Of a stretch of 64,000 bases of DNA, positions 11,901-23,334 are shown one piece after another (the stretch's first letter is position 1; each line of letters starts with the position of its first letter). The notes below the pieces were generated by a model. The model saw only the letters and a list, made by a program, of their open reading frames with translations, did not search any database and was not told the origin of the DNA. This DNA is from Struthidea cinerea (Eukaryota; Chordata; Aves; Passeriformes; Corcoracidae). Location: NCBI GenBank assembly GCA_013397865.1, contig VZTI01003255.1, positions 62,001 to 126,000 on the forward strand, read 5' to 3'. A program made the translations under genes and the position numbers.

Positions 11901-14413
11901 ACTCAACAGCCTATATAGTAGAAATATATTCTGCTTGAACAATTGATAAAATTTGGATAATTTAATTTTTCATCTTGATTTGAAATAAAAGAAAATGAAA
12001 TTTTAGGCAGTGGGAAAGGATTTCCCATCCACCTGTACTGAAAAATGACTAATGATCTAATAGAAAAAGTGCTGCTTGAAACCTACAGCTTTAGCAAGGA
12101 CAGTGCTAGTTCAGTGTAAAATTGGGCAACTCTACCCTGACATTACAGCTACTGATAGTACTCAGAATGGGAGTCTTGGTCAATAGTTGCTGCAAGAAGG
12201 ATGTGAGAAGGGAAGAGAGTGGGAAAATTATTTCTTGACTGCTGCCTCCTGTGACACATACATTCCTGCTTCATAAAGAGGTTGTTCTCTACCTATGAAC
12301 ACACAGTATTGTTTTTGTCTCTTTTGTTCAAAGGTAATTTTGAACAATTATGATGAGAGGGAAGTGAGCCCTAATCTGTATTTCCAAATTCTGCTGGTCC
12401 CACAGCTAAAGTATCTGCAACAAGTTTCTGCAGCTTGCTGTAATGCTGATAAAGTTAGTGTCACTTAGGCAAAATACAACATTGATTGCAGAAATGTGAG
12501 TGCTTCAGAGAAATATGTGTCTCCAAAAAATCAAGCCACATGTTAAGAAACTTGAAGTCAGATCACTTTGTAGACAAGTGTAATAAAAATGAAAAGAGAG
12601 CCAAGCATTTTGGTTTATCTTCAGTTATCAACAAGCAGGGATTGCTAATGTGTGGGGTATTTCTGAGTCTTCCAATTGTTATTTAAATTTGCTGGCTCTT
12701 TGAGAAAAAAAATCAGAGTAATGAAATACTGCTATGTTGCCTGTTGAATGCATGTTGATCTTTTCTTAAAATGTGTTAAAAATTCAGAGAAGGTACATTC
12801 AACCCAAGAATTCATTAGCACTAATTTTTCTGTGGCACATGTCCAGTTTGATTTGAAACCAACCAAATCGAAATCCACTAAGTTTATGAAAAGGAAGAAA
12901 AGCATTATTTCAACAGAGTTCTCCAATTGTAAGATATAGTGGAATTAAGTATTGGAAAAAAATCTTGTATTTCAGGAGAAATAAAATTAATGAGGGTTTC
13001 CTTTTATTCTACCTTCTGGGAACTTTTATTATGGTTGCCTTCCATTTTCTCTCTCAAATTCCTTTTTTTTTTCCTTCAGCAAAATATCTACCTATCATGC
13101 TGTATATGTGATAAATAAATTCTAGCTTTTCTCAGAGCAAAGAGTAGAGATAAAGAAGACATTTATTGATCGGTTCTCAATAATTTTGCTCAAGCTTCAA
13201 ACTGACAGTTTTGTATACCATCTTTTCAAAACACTTTTCCTTCATACAGTGCAGGCTCAGATGATGCAGCAACTGTCTGGCCAGCTAGTTATCTCTGCCT
13301 TTTCATTATTTGTTGACTCTCTCTTGACATTATCTTGTACTATCTCTGCTAAATATGGTTTTTAAATTATATTTTGCTTGGCCTGTTTCTCATCCTCCTT
13401 CTGCATTTGTTTGTTGATATTTATCTGACTATCTTCCTTAATCTTTTTTTTTTTAATTTGTGAATGATTCTGTTGTAACTTATTTAAAGTTACATTTGAA
13501 CCTTTTCATTTGAAACCTTAGGTATTTGCTTCCACTTTCCCCCCATTTTTAAAGTCCAAGGAATGTTAGGTAAATTTTCTCTCCGCTCTTCTTAATATTT
13601 ATTCTAGTTTTTTCTACTTTCTTCTTAATATGTTTACCAAAGTACACGGTGGCTCCTGCTGTTACTAGTCCGTGCTATAAATTTATAAAGTGCTGCCTTC
13701 ACTATAGATTCCAAAAAGCAAAAAAATAATTGCATAAGATTTAAATACTTGTATTTGTCAGAGACAACAGAACAGAACTTTGCTCCTTATGAGCTTTGTT
13801 TAAAACAAAAAAAGAAGTTTAGTTTTTTGGTAGTGACTTAATGAGAAGAAATATTGTATAAGCATGGGAAACTTCTTCATCATTCTTCTTTATTACTCTG
13901 TTGCATATGCATTTTATATGGCCCTTAATATTACCCTTCTAATAAAGAAGAAAAAGGAATACTGATACATAAAATATGTGTTATTTTCCTTTTGCCAAAT
14001 CATAAAGTGCTTCAAAGCGCATTTCTTTTTTTTTTTTTTTTTCCTGGTATAGTTCAAGTTGTCTATTGTGTGGACTTCTGTCTCTTTTCTGGACATAAAC
14101 AAATACATGTCCTGTACAGAAGTCAAATTTTGACATTCATCTTGCTGACCCATCTATAAAGCCATTCATCCTGGTAGTCTCTGGTCTTGTCTGATGGTTA
14201 TATTATTTCATTATTTAAAAGCTTTTGCTTTTATATACAAGCATTTTGGCTCTTTAATAAGATGAGAATTGTTGCAGCAGCATGACTTTTGATTTTCCTT
14301 TCTGAATTCCTTTCAACTTATCTGTACACTCCTAAGAAATCTGCCTACAGTAGTTTAGGTGCAATTTGGTATTCAGACCTCAAAGAGTGACTTTTTTGTC
14401 TCTGTCATGATGT
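5931..14413. other. Gene-free AT-rich stretch, 8.5 kb
   Basis: Single-copy AT-rich sequence with homopolymer runs: poly(T) at 6563-6580, poly(A) at 7631-7646 and poly(T) at 14026-14042. Open frames are at most 135 codons, without recognisable domains. I see no LTR or CR1 signature. Very old, diverged repeats would be missed by eye. Confidence 0.55.
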
Positions 14414-15465
14414 AGAATCATAGGACCATAGAGGCGTAAAATCATTAAGGTTGGAAAAGTTCATGAAGTCATACCTTTGACACTACCACCTTGTTAAGTG
14501 AACTACAGCACTCAGTGTCATGACCAGTCATTTCTTGAACAGGGATGGTGACCCCTCCACTGTCCTGCTCAGTCCATTTCAATGTTTGAGAACTTTTTCC
14601 AGGAAGAAATTCTTCCTGTTGCCCGAGGTGAGCCTCCCCTGGCCCAGCTTGAGGCCATTTCCTATTTTCCTGTTTCTGGTTTCCTGGGAGAAGAGACCAA
14701 CCCCCACATGGCTACAATCTTCTTTCAGGTAGTTGTAGAGAACAATAAGGTCTCCCTCAAGTCTCCATTCCTTCAGGCTGAACACCTCCAGGCTGAACAC
14801 CTGCAGCTCCCTCAGCCCACTCCTCACAGGACTTATTCCCTAGACCCTTCATGAGCTACATTGTCCTTCTTTGGGCTCCCTCCAGCACCTCAATGTCTTT
14901 CTTGTAGTGAGGGGCTCGGAACTGGATGCAGGATTCGAGGTGTGGCCTCACCAGTGCTGAGTGACAATCACTTCCCTGGTCCTGCTGGTCACGCTACTGA
15001 TACAAGCCAGGTTGCCATTGGCTGCCTTGGCCACCCGGGCACACGCTGGCTCGTGGTCATCTGGCTGTCAACCAGCACCCCCAGGTCCTTTTCTACTGGG
15101 CAGCTCTCCAACCTGTAGTGCTGCATGGGGTTCTTGTGACCCAAGTGCAGGATCCAGCACTTGGCCTTGTTTATCCTCATACCACTGGCCTAAGCCCATT
15201 GATCCAGTCTGTCCCTCTGCAGAGCCTTCCTACCCCCCAGCAGATCAACACTCCTTACTAAGGATGCTCTTCTTCACTCTTAGTAAGCCCAACTTACTAA
15301 GGGTGCTCTTCATCCCCTCATCCTGACTGTGGATAAAGATATTAAACAGGACTGGGTCCAATACTGAGCCCTGGCAAATACCAGCAGTGATTGGACACCC
15401 ACTGGATGTAATATCATTCACTACCACTCTCTGGGCCCAGCCATCCAGCCAGTTTTTAACCCATC
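14414..15465 (-). mobile_element. CR1 LINE 3' fragment, minus strand
   Basis: Read on the minus strand, the segment starts inside the CR1 ORF2 reverse-transcriptase region and runs through the C-terminal region and the 3' UTR to the tail, whose reverse complement AGAATCATAG opens the element on the plus strand. Pol remnants are visible in two frames: a QGSV-containing stretch followed by LFNIF (15245-15427), and NKAKC...LHLG followed by EKDLGVLVD (14989-15180). Both agree with the CR1 palm and post-palm region. Frameshifts and stops break the reading frame and the 5' part is missing, as is typical of CR1 copies truncated during target-primed reverse transcription. Two short tandem duplications occur inside (14776-14809 and 15254-15311). 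CR1 is the dominant LINE of birds and other sauropsids. Confidence 0.92.
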
Positions 15466-16656
15466 CATCCCTTCAAACAGTTGCCAAATCATATTGACTT
15501 TTCCTTGTTGCAAATTTGCTTTATAAACATATACTGAATTTACTGTTTATTATCACTTGAAGTCCTGAAGTTTGTTTCTAGATTGTTCCCTCATAGAATG
15601 TTATTTCATATTGTTTTTTAGTGGATGCTACCTAAAACCAATATGTGTACATATGCAATGTGTTGCATTTCTTTCATCCTCTCTTTTTATGACCCTCCTG
15701 TTACACAAGTGCCATGACTGCAATATTCTAAATGTTCACTTAGGGGTAAATTGTCATAGCTGTGTTAGTTCCACAGGGGAGCAAGAATATGAAAGGCTTG
15801 TAAGATGATGTTCACCTTATTACTCTACTCAGCCTGGGGAAAGGTGGGATATTTGCTGGTGCTCCATTGTGACTGCACACTGTTAGGTGGAAAGTTTTGA
15901 GAAGACAGATCCCCACATCTCTCCTTTGTTATTTTATAGGCAGAGAACATAGGTGAATGAACAGAGGGCAGTGTGCAGATCTGCAAGAAAAGAGGAGGGA
16001 GACTGAATGCTCATCTCAAGAGATAAACTGTGACTGTCTTGTAATTTGTTGCCAGATCTGCTGCCTGAGTGAGGAGGCTGAAGAGGGTATGTAATTATCT
16101 CTGTCTATCTTCAAACCACACTATAAAATTCTGGGCTTCTTCATGTGATTTTCCATATTCCTTACATTATATATGTTTCCCTAAGCAATGGAGTTAAATA
16201 CCTGGCTCGTAAAGATTAAACTTCTCTCTATTCCTTTTTTTATGATCACTGTTAAGTTTGCTTTTTCTAGTACTTTCTAAGTCTCTGTGGCTTAAACAAT
16301 TGTTAGTGGTTCAGTAGGTTTGTTAGCAGAGTTCCTGAATGCCCTATAATCTGTGATCAAAGTCATTATTACCTACTAATTGTCCAAAGCTGTTTTGTTC
16401 ATTCTGTATAGCACTAACACTTCTTTCTCGTAAATTGAGCCTTAGGAGGACATGTTAGTATAATTATTTAATCCCACTCCTTATTCATCGATGAACTAAA
16501 TTTCACTTACTTTTCTTTGTTCAGTTATCAGATCTGCAGATATCTTCCTTACTCCCTTAACCCTTACATTATAACATTTATTTCATTGCCTTACCTCTTA
16601 TATAACTTGTTTCCAAATATATTTATTTCAGCAAATATTTTTGGGATTTAAGCTTC
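15466..16656. other. No gene or repeat recognised
   Basis: AT-rich single-copy sequence between the CR1 copy and the duplicated segment. Nothing diagnostic was seen. Confidence 0.5.
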
Positions 16657-16870
16657 TGAAAGAGTGTTCTGATCAATCTACTACTGCTATGACCTTTCAA
16701 CCTTTCAACATTGGAAAGAGTTACTACTACCCATCTCAATTATGTCACTTTGTGCTTAGANGCATGTCAATCTGTGAAAGAGTGTTCTGATCAATCTACT
16801 ACTGCTATGACCTTTCAACATTGGAAAGAGTTACTACTACCCATCTCAATTATGTCACTTTGTGCTTAGA
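16657..16870 (+). repeat. About 100-bp direct duplication around a single N
   Basis: Copy 1 (16657-16760, 104 bp) and copy 2 (16775-16870, 96 bp) are the same sequence, from TGAAAGAGTG to TGTGCTTAGA. The only difference I see is an extra 8-bp CCTTTCAA in copy 1, itself a tandem duplication of its neighbour. A lone N at 16761 and 13 bases separate the copies. Perfect repetition on both sides of an N is the usual mark of two contig ends that overlap but were not merged. Confidence 0.95.
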
Positions 16871-17856
16871 AAATACAGTATTTTTGTATTGGTTTGCTCA
16901 GAAAGAACATTGCTTAGTTTGTTAAATTGAAGTAGCTTGTGGTCAAAAAGTATCTAATGTAGAAATTTCTCACAATTTCTACTAGTTCCTTCTTGACCAA
17001 GCTAGTTAAATCCTCTCCTTTCTGGATCATAAAATTGCCCTCTGTGATGATGCATGCTTGATTAGTTTTGTTTTTATCCAACAGCTGTATTGGTATTTAA
17101 TGTCTCCCATGACAGGTATGGTTTTGGGAATCACTTTGGTATCATTTTGGGATATGATCCAGGAATCTTTTTCTCTTTCAGTCAGTCTTCATGCTGCCTT
17201 GCAGATTCTCAGTGTAGTTTCCCTTCATACTCCTTTTCAGATAGTCTTGATCAAAGTACTTGGCTAACTTTTATATATTTAATAACTTTTCTTTTGTGCA
17301 TCAATTAATTTGCATACATGTTAGTGTTGCAATTAATTTGTATTAGTTTAAGACAGTTTGTCAGTGGAAGGGGGTAATCTGCCTAACTTGCTATGTAGGA
17401 AAAACATCCAGGATACTGGATTCTTTCCTATCTAAAAGGATCCAGGACTTCACATGTCCATATACTCAGTAAAATGTGGTACTTTCATGAAAGTTATTTC
17501 AAGTAATTATGTTGGTGGCCTAGAGTTTCAGCAAAATATTTTGTCACAATTTTATCCACCACTTACCCCTTCCCCCAACACTTCTTTTTCTTCCAATGCA
17601 GACATTATATACAGAGGTTTTATCATGAAAGCTTTTCAGTATTACATTGTCAGGTTTCAGATATGATTCTATTCCCAAAAAACCACTCAGTGATTTTTTT
17701 TTTAATTGCTTGTATTAGAAGAACCTCTGTCACCTCAGCTGGGATTAAAATGTAGATATGGAAGGACCAGAAAATATACTCAAATGAAAGCAGTTGCTAT
17801 TCTGAAGATCCGACACTTCAGGGAACCAAGTCAGACAAAGAATGGGAGAACAGAAG
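16871..17856. other. No gene or repeat recognised
   Basis: AT-rich sequence. Overlapping frames of about 70 codons near 17058-17308 look like chance. Nothing else was seen. Confidence 0.5.
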
Positions 17857-17950
17857 TATTACTGTCTTATTTTACAGATAAGGAACTGAATGATAGAGAG
17901 ATTAAGGTCAGAACAGAGGCTGTGTCAGATCTTGGAACTAGTCCCATACT
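17857..17950 (+). mobile_element. MIR/CORE-SINE-like or L2-tail relic
   Basis: The stretch around TTTTACAGATAAGGAACTGA, followed by GATAGAGAGATTAAGGTCA and then GCTGTGTCAGATCTTGGAACTAG, follows the order of the conserved MIR core: ATTTTACAGATGAGGAAACTGA, an AGAGAGGTTAAG-type word, then a GGCAGAGC...GGAACT-type word. It is diverged, as expected for a very old amniote repeat. I recognise it from memory of the consensus and did not align it. An AmnSINE or other CORE-SINE relative is the alternative. Confidence 0.6.
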
Positions 17951-19240
17951 TTCTTCATTACAAAACCCTTCTTCATTCTGAAAGATTTTGTTGTTTATTC
18001 TTCAGACACTTTCTATGGAGCTGAAAGAGGAGCAGAGCTTCGATGGAGCTTGAGATTCAGAATCACAATAACTTTCCTGTCTTACTTGGAGACTAACTCC
18101 AGGACAGGGTCTCTGCTGAAGTCTCTGGGTTCTCAGAAGTGCAGTTCTTATCAGCTGGTGATCTGGAGACAGGGATTTTTGTTCTGTGTAGTTTAATTCA
18201 GGTCACAGCAGATTTTGCTCATCTAATTCAAATTAATTTTAGTAACTGTTAAATAAATAACAGCTACTTTTGATTTACATTTTGTTTTACATTAATTTGC
18301 ATTATTTGACAATTCAGTTTTCTCCATCTTGTCTAATTTGTAGAAGTAAACATATCTTTAGGGTGTTAATGTGCTATTCTTCTGGTATGAGTGGAAAGCT
18401 GATGATCCAAAAAGGTCCTTCTTGTCACTGCCTATATTTTAACAGTCTGTGGATTCCAAGATCTGCTCATTTACACCATAAAATTTTCAGATTTGTCTTG
18501 GTCTCCTGTCACAGGGGACTTCCACTGTACCAGAAGCTCTGTTTTGCAGTTTCCGAATGGCTATAAAAAGGAACAGTAAATGTCAACAGGCAAAAAGGCC
18601 AAAAATCAGGGACAACTGATGCTCACTGAGGTATCTTTTGGGGATTAGTCATAGCAGTTCTTGGTTCTTTCTTTCCACAGGAATATTTTTGCAATAAATG
18701 ATATAAGATCTAAAAGCAAGGTAAATGTTAAGGGTTCTTCTGCCTAGTCAACAAATGAGTGAAAATTGAAGAAAATATCCCTTGAATTCAAATCTTCAGT
18801 ACTTTTAAGAAAAAAGTCTTACTATTTATAGTTTTAATTATATTGAATTCTATGTCTCCCACAGCTTATACAAAGAAGCACAAAACATATATTTAAAGAG
18901 ACCTGCAAATGCATTTTGCTATCAAAATTAGTTGTGCTCTAATTATGTATACTTTTTATAGAAATAGATATTGCTAGTTCAGTCATTTATACTTTTTTCC
19001 CCACATTAAAAGAAAACAAAACAGAACAAAGCACAAAGAGAAAACTCTGCAACCTATTCACAACTGAATTATTTCATTAATAATAGTTTCATAGTTCATA
19101 TGGTACTTATTTATCTTATCACCTATTTTAGCAGTTATGTAGCTACCCTCCTTCCATGGCATAATATTTATAACTGATTTAGGAAAATGGAAGTATCTGC
19201 TTGACCTTATGTTGTTTTTTTCAGTTCTGCCTACAGGTCG
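17951..19240. other. No gene recognised
   Basis: AT-rich single-copy DNA. A 98-codon frame at 18270-18566 has no recognisable features. A moderately GC-richer patch near 18000-18200 carries no diagnostic motif. Confidence 0.5.
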
Positions 19241-19286
19241 TTATTATTCCTTATTATTATTAGTATTATTATTATCATTATTGTTG
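19241..19286 (+). repeat. Imperfect (ATT)n microsatellite
   Basis: TTATTATT units broken by CC, G and C substitutions. A plain trinucleotide array. Confidence 0.9.
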
Positions 19287-19765
19287 CTCTTTGTGCAATA
19301 ATTCCAGCTGATAGAGATAAGCACTAAAAGAATTTTGAATGTTTCAGATTCTTAAATGGGCATTATACCTGCTTAATGTGAAATCATTTTATGGCCTGCA
19401 CCACAACCTGTGTCATCAGGTGACAATTTTTCCTGTCATTGCCCCTTGTATTCTTAAGAACAAAGCTTTTCTCTACCTGTGTTCATATTCATGTGAAGCC
19501 TCTCCATGAGATAGTTTTGCTGCAGTCTGCTCTGGTTGTTTTTGAATGATATTGAAAATGAGAAACCATACTTTTCAAAGTGTTCCTTTGAGGTATAATT
19601 TCCCTTTCCTTATTGTTATAAACTGGTGTTACATAAAACCAGAGATTGCCCTCTGAATTTGGTCACACTGAGCATGCCAACCTCCCCTCTACCCTCTGAA
19701 AACACCCTCTAAATCTGAGTAAAAAGAAGATCCTGAGTAATTTTTGAAGGAATCCATCCACTGAG

Positions 19766-19900
19766 TCATTGAATCGCAGAATATTTTAAATTAGAGGATA
19801 CATCTGGAGCTTGTCTATGCTGACCTCCTCAAAGCAGAACTGACCTTAAAAACAGAGCCCTTCAGTTCCTTCTGTGGTAAGGCCCAGTGCTCCAAGAGTT
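19766..19900 (-). mobile_element. Degraded CR1 3' end, minus strand
   Basis: The words ATTGAATCGCAGAAT, GTCTATGCTGACCTCCT and CTCAAAGCAGAACTG line up with the reverse complement of a CR1 3' UTR (AGAATCATAGAAT, GTCCAACCTCCT, CTCAAAGCAGGGC). It is short and diverged, so it is older than the other CR1 copies in the window. Confidence 0.55.
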
Positions 19901-19973
19901 CAGTCTTTCTGTCTTTCCCTGTGTTCCTTCCCCAACAAGAAATCAGGTTTCTCACCACTACTAATGTAAAGTA

Positions 19974-20006
19974 TCACAGAATCAAAGAATTACAGAAAGG
20001 CTTTGC
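19974..20006 (-). mobile_element. Possible CR1 tail remnant
   Basis: ATCACAGAATCAAAGAATTACAG resembles the repeated ATCACAGAATCATAGAAT tail of CR1 read on the opposite strand. No clear body follows, so this is tentative. Confidence 0.3.
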
Positions 20007-20383
20007 ATTACAGAATTAAAGACAGTAGCTGAGCTTGTTAAGAATAATTGGTGGCCCTGTATCTGATTTTTTTCTGGAGATCTGAACTGTGAAAGACAGA
20101 CTCTGTCTTTGCATGTTTTATAGGGGGCACCAAGCACCTTTTGGGAGCAGAAGATTTCAAACTAACTGCTGCTTTATTGATATCACAAATACTGTCATGG
20201 CAACTAATAGCACTTGCACAGAGAAGCAACCTTTCGTAGAGACCCAAGCAACAGAACAAGAAAAACTAAAAACAGTACTACCCAAGTGTCTGGCAGTGAT
20301 CTGTACTTGGTAACAGTGAAGACTGAAAAAAGCACTAATCAATTTGATGTTCAAAAAGTGTACAGCATTCGTGAATAAGAGCA

Positions 20384-21469
20384 ACTGACATCATCTGCCT
20401 GGACAAAGCATTTGACACTATCCCGCATGACATCCTTTTCTCTAAAATCGAGAGACATGGATTTGATGTGAACCACTTGGTGGAAAAGGAATTGGGTGGC
20501 TGCACTCAGAGAGTTTTGGTCAGTGGCTTGATGTCTGAGCAGAGACCAGTGAAGAGTGGTATTCCTTTGGGGTCGGTATTGGGGATGTTGCTATTTAACA
20601 TCTTCATGGGTCGTATAGATGGCGGGATTGAGTGCACCCTCAGCAGCTTTGCTGTAGACACAAAGCTGTGTGGTGCCATTGATATGCTGGAGGCAAGGGA
20701 TACCATCTAGAAGGACCTTCATAGGCTTTAGAGGTGAGTCTGTTCAAACCTCAGAGAATTCAGCAAAACCAAGTGCAAGGTCCTCCACCTGGTTCACGGA
20801 AATCCCAAGCACAGATCAAGACTGGGTAGAGAGCAGATTGAGAGCAGCCTTGAGGAGAAAGACTTGTGAGTGTTGGTTAACAAGAAGCTCAACATGGCCC
20901 ACCAATGTGCACCTGCAGCCCAGAAAGCCAAATGTGTCCTGGGCTGCATCAAAAGATGTGTGGGCAGGATGTCAAGGGAGAAGATTCTTAGCCTCTACGC
21001 CATTCCCTTGAGACCCTACCTTGGAGTACTGCATCCAGCTCTTGGCCCCCAACACAAAAAGTATGTGGACCTGATGGAGTGAATCTAGAGGAGGGCCATG
21101 AAGATGGTCAGAGGGCTGGAACACATCTCCAATAAAGGTAGCATGAGAGAGTTTGCCTTGTTCAGCCTGGAGAGAAGGCTCTGAGGAGACCTCATAGTAG
21201 CTTTCCAGTACCTAAAAAAGGCTTACAAGAAAGCCAGTAAGGGATTTTTTACAAGTCCACATAATGTAAGGACAAGGAATAAAGACTTCAAACACAATGA
21301 GGGTATTTTTAGATTAGATATTAAGAAGAAATGCTTTATTATGAGTGTGGTGATACAATGGAACATGTTGCCCAGAGAAGTTGTGGATGCTCCATCCCTG
21401 GAAGTGTTCAAGGCCAGGTAGGATGGCTCTTTGAGCAACCTGGTCTAGTGAAAGTTGCCACTGCCTGTC
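20384..21469 (+). mobile_element. CR1 LINE fragment with broken reverse transcriptase, plus strand
   Basis: Conceptual translation in several frames follows the CR1 ORF2 order. A LDKAFDTIPHDI block is followed by the palm segment SGIPLGSVL...LFNIF, then ECTLSSFAVDTKL, then NKKLNMAHQC...QKAKCVLGCIKR, then a 3' region with the LFSLE-like segment. The catalytic FADD motif reads FAVD here, so an essential aspartate is lost. Stops and frame changes occur after codon 80 of the first frame (20468-20710) and again later. The copy is therefore dead. The 5' end is truncated and the usual CR1 tail is absent: homology stops at the TATC microsatellite that follows. Confidence 0.93.
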
Positions 21470-21480
21470 TATCTATCTGT

Positions 21481-21525
<45 letters not shown>

Positions 21526-21548
21526 CATCTGTCTACTTACCTACCTAC
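21470..21548 (+). repeat. (TATC)n microsatellite
   Basis: About 14 TATC/CTAT units with a GTTT interruption near the start, and degraded CTAC/CATC units at the end. It starts exactly where CR1 homology ends. Confidence 0.95.
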
Positions 21549-22946
21549 AGATCTATTTGGTGTACTGATGTGCTACACATGTTACTGGCAAAATATAGAA
21601 AATTACTTCTGTTAATTGGATATAATTGTTACATTCTTATTTTGCCCTAAAATTTAGTATTTTGCCTTTAAATAGAAAGTATGTTGCATAGTATGAACAT
21701 GCATTTAATTATATTCTGAGAAAGGGAGTATTTTCTCAGTATTGCATATCTTTTAAAAAAGCCTTTTGGTTTGCTTATTCCATAAAATACAGGAGGCTGT
21801 GCACGTGGTTCCTCCCACTTTACATGCTTCATATTTGTACTCTGGAGCTCAAAAATAACAGGATTGCTCGTGGAGAGATAAGGATCAGATGTGATCAGTG
21901 ATCGGTACAGGGCTTAGAGTATGTGGCCTTCTCCACAGCATCACTTCAGGTTACAGCTCTGTATCTTAAGGGCCAGCCATGGGTGTGTGCCAGAGGTGAA
22001 TGAGTGGTTTTGAGTAGAATAGTGCTTCTAACTCACATGTATACCCATCAACACACTTTTTTAGCACAAGTTACAGTCTGTGAGCAGAATTCTTGCTCAT
22101 AAACCATAGGAAGAAGTAAAATGCTTCTTTTAGGAAGGGTGGTTCAGATATGCCAAATAGTACATTAGTTTTGCTTCACCTAAATTCAATTAGAGACTCT
22201 GTATGAAGCTTTGAAACCTCACTGATTTTTTTACACTGAATTAAGTATAGCTAAGTGCAATAGTCCTGAGCAGGATTTTCTGTCCTGAAGAGGTGAACAC
22301 ACAATGCTTTGGATATCTTTTACCTGCTAGCATTCTGGATTTCTTATACTATGATTATTTCTTTAATATCATTCCTTTCCTATAGATGTACAATGGAAAG
22401 AAATTTATAGATTTCTTGGAACTGATGTTCTGTCTGACAAGTCTTTTGAGGAGGAATGGTGGAAAACTGAATATTGTCTTTTTTCCTTTTTTTTTTTTTT
22501 TTTAAATCAGATGATAAAAATAAAGCAACTGTGGGTTTTACAGTTTGTAAGTTGTAGCCCTTGTATAGAACTAGAATATTGCTGGCTAAAAGCAGATTTT
22601 CTGCTTTGACAATTCTATTTTCACTCATTCCAAGTTTTTTCTCAGCTCCTGCTCTGTGTATAAAATCTTTCACTGAGGTAATTTACTGTTTCTTCTGGGA
22701 GAGGACAGGATTTCTTCATGTGTGTTCAAGTGTTAAAGTCTCACCAGGGAAGAGAACATATGTAAAAATAAAATCTCCCAACTTTAAAATCAAACTCATG
22801 GTTTTGAGGGAAAAGCTATGACTTTTGATTGTGTGAAATTGGCAGCATCAGAGAACTGGCTTTTGACAAAAGTCAAAGTGGTAACTTGTAGAAAACAAGA
22901 TAATTTAATCTGTAGTATCTGCTATCTCTACCTGTAATATCCAGTG
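21549..22946. other. No gene recognised
   Basis: AT-rich single-copy DNA with a poly(T) run at 22487-22503. The frames near 22380-22821 are short and unremarkable. Confidence 0.5.
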
Positions 22947-22952
22947 GTTTGA
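22947..22952 (+). repeat. Target-site duplication GTTTGA, left copy
   Basis: An exact 6-bp match to 23329-23334 on the other side of the LTR. Six-base duplications are typical of alpha- and betaretrovirus-type integrases. Confidence 0.85.
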
Positions 22953-23328
22953 TGTCGCTGTTACGTCTGAGGCGCATAAAGAAAACGACACAGAGTCCAG
23001 GCTCATGAACAAGTGGAAGCCGAAGCTTTTCTTTAATAATTTTCTGACTACTATATAGGATAGATCGGAAAAAGTGTGTTGAATGGCAATAGGTAATTGG
23101 TTCCTCGGCCATCCACTCCTTGAGAGGACTGGCCAAGTTCTAAGAGACCTATTCAATAATATTTTCAAAGTCGAAGCCATAACAATCTTGCAAAACAACT
23201 TGCGAGTGCAAGGAGTTTATGAAACTGTGACCTTGTTTAAAATAGTTTACATAGGAAAGACAGTCTTCTCACAGAATATTGAGAAAAGGCTGAAGAATTT
23301 CTCTGATTCTAGCTTTTTAGCACCTACA
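22953..23328 (-). mobile_element. Solo LTR of endogenous retrovirus, 376 bp, minus strand
   Basis: On the plus strand the element opens TGTCGCTGTTACG and closes GCACCTACA, so it has TG...CA ends. The sequence GTTTGA stands immediately on both sides. Read on the minus strand it begins TGTAGGTGCT and ends AACAGCGACA. It holds a TATA-like TCCTATATAG (plus 23051-23060) and an ATTAAA polyadenylation signal (plus 23032-23037) near the start of the U5-like part. No retroviral genes lie beside it, so it is a solo LTR left by recombination between the two LTRs of a provirus. The 6-bp duplication points to a class II (ERVK/alpha-beta-like) element; the family name is not known to me. Confidence 0.85.
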
Positions 23329-23334
23329 GTTTGA
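23329..23334 (+). repeat. Target-site duplication GTTTGA, right copy
   Basis: Exact partner of 22947-22952. Confidence 0.85.

Noticed and set aside
14989..15427. Minus-strand frames with reverse-transcriptase-like words as a gene
   Set aside because: They are short pieces of CR1 ORF2 in different frames within a truncated LINE copy, not a functional gene.
20468..21082. Plus-strand frames with reverse-transcriptase-like words as a gene
   Set aside because: Broken CR1 ORF2 with a lost catalytic aspartate and several frame changes.
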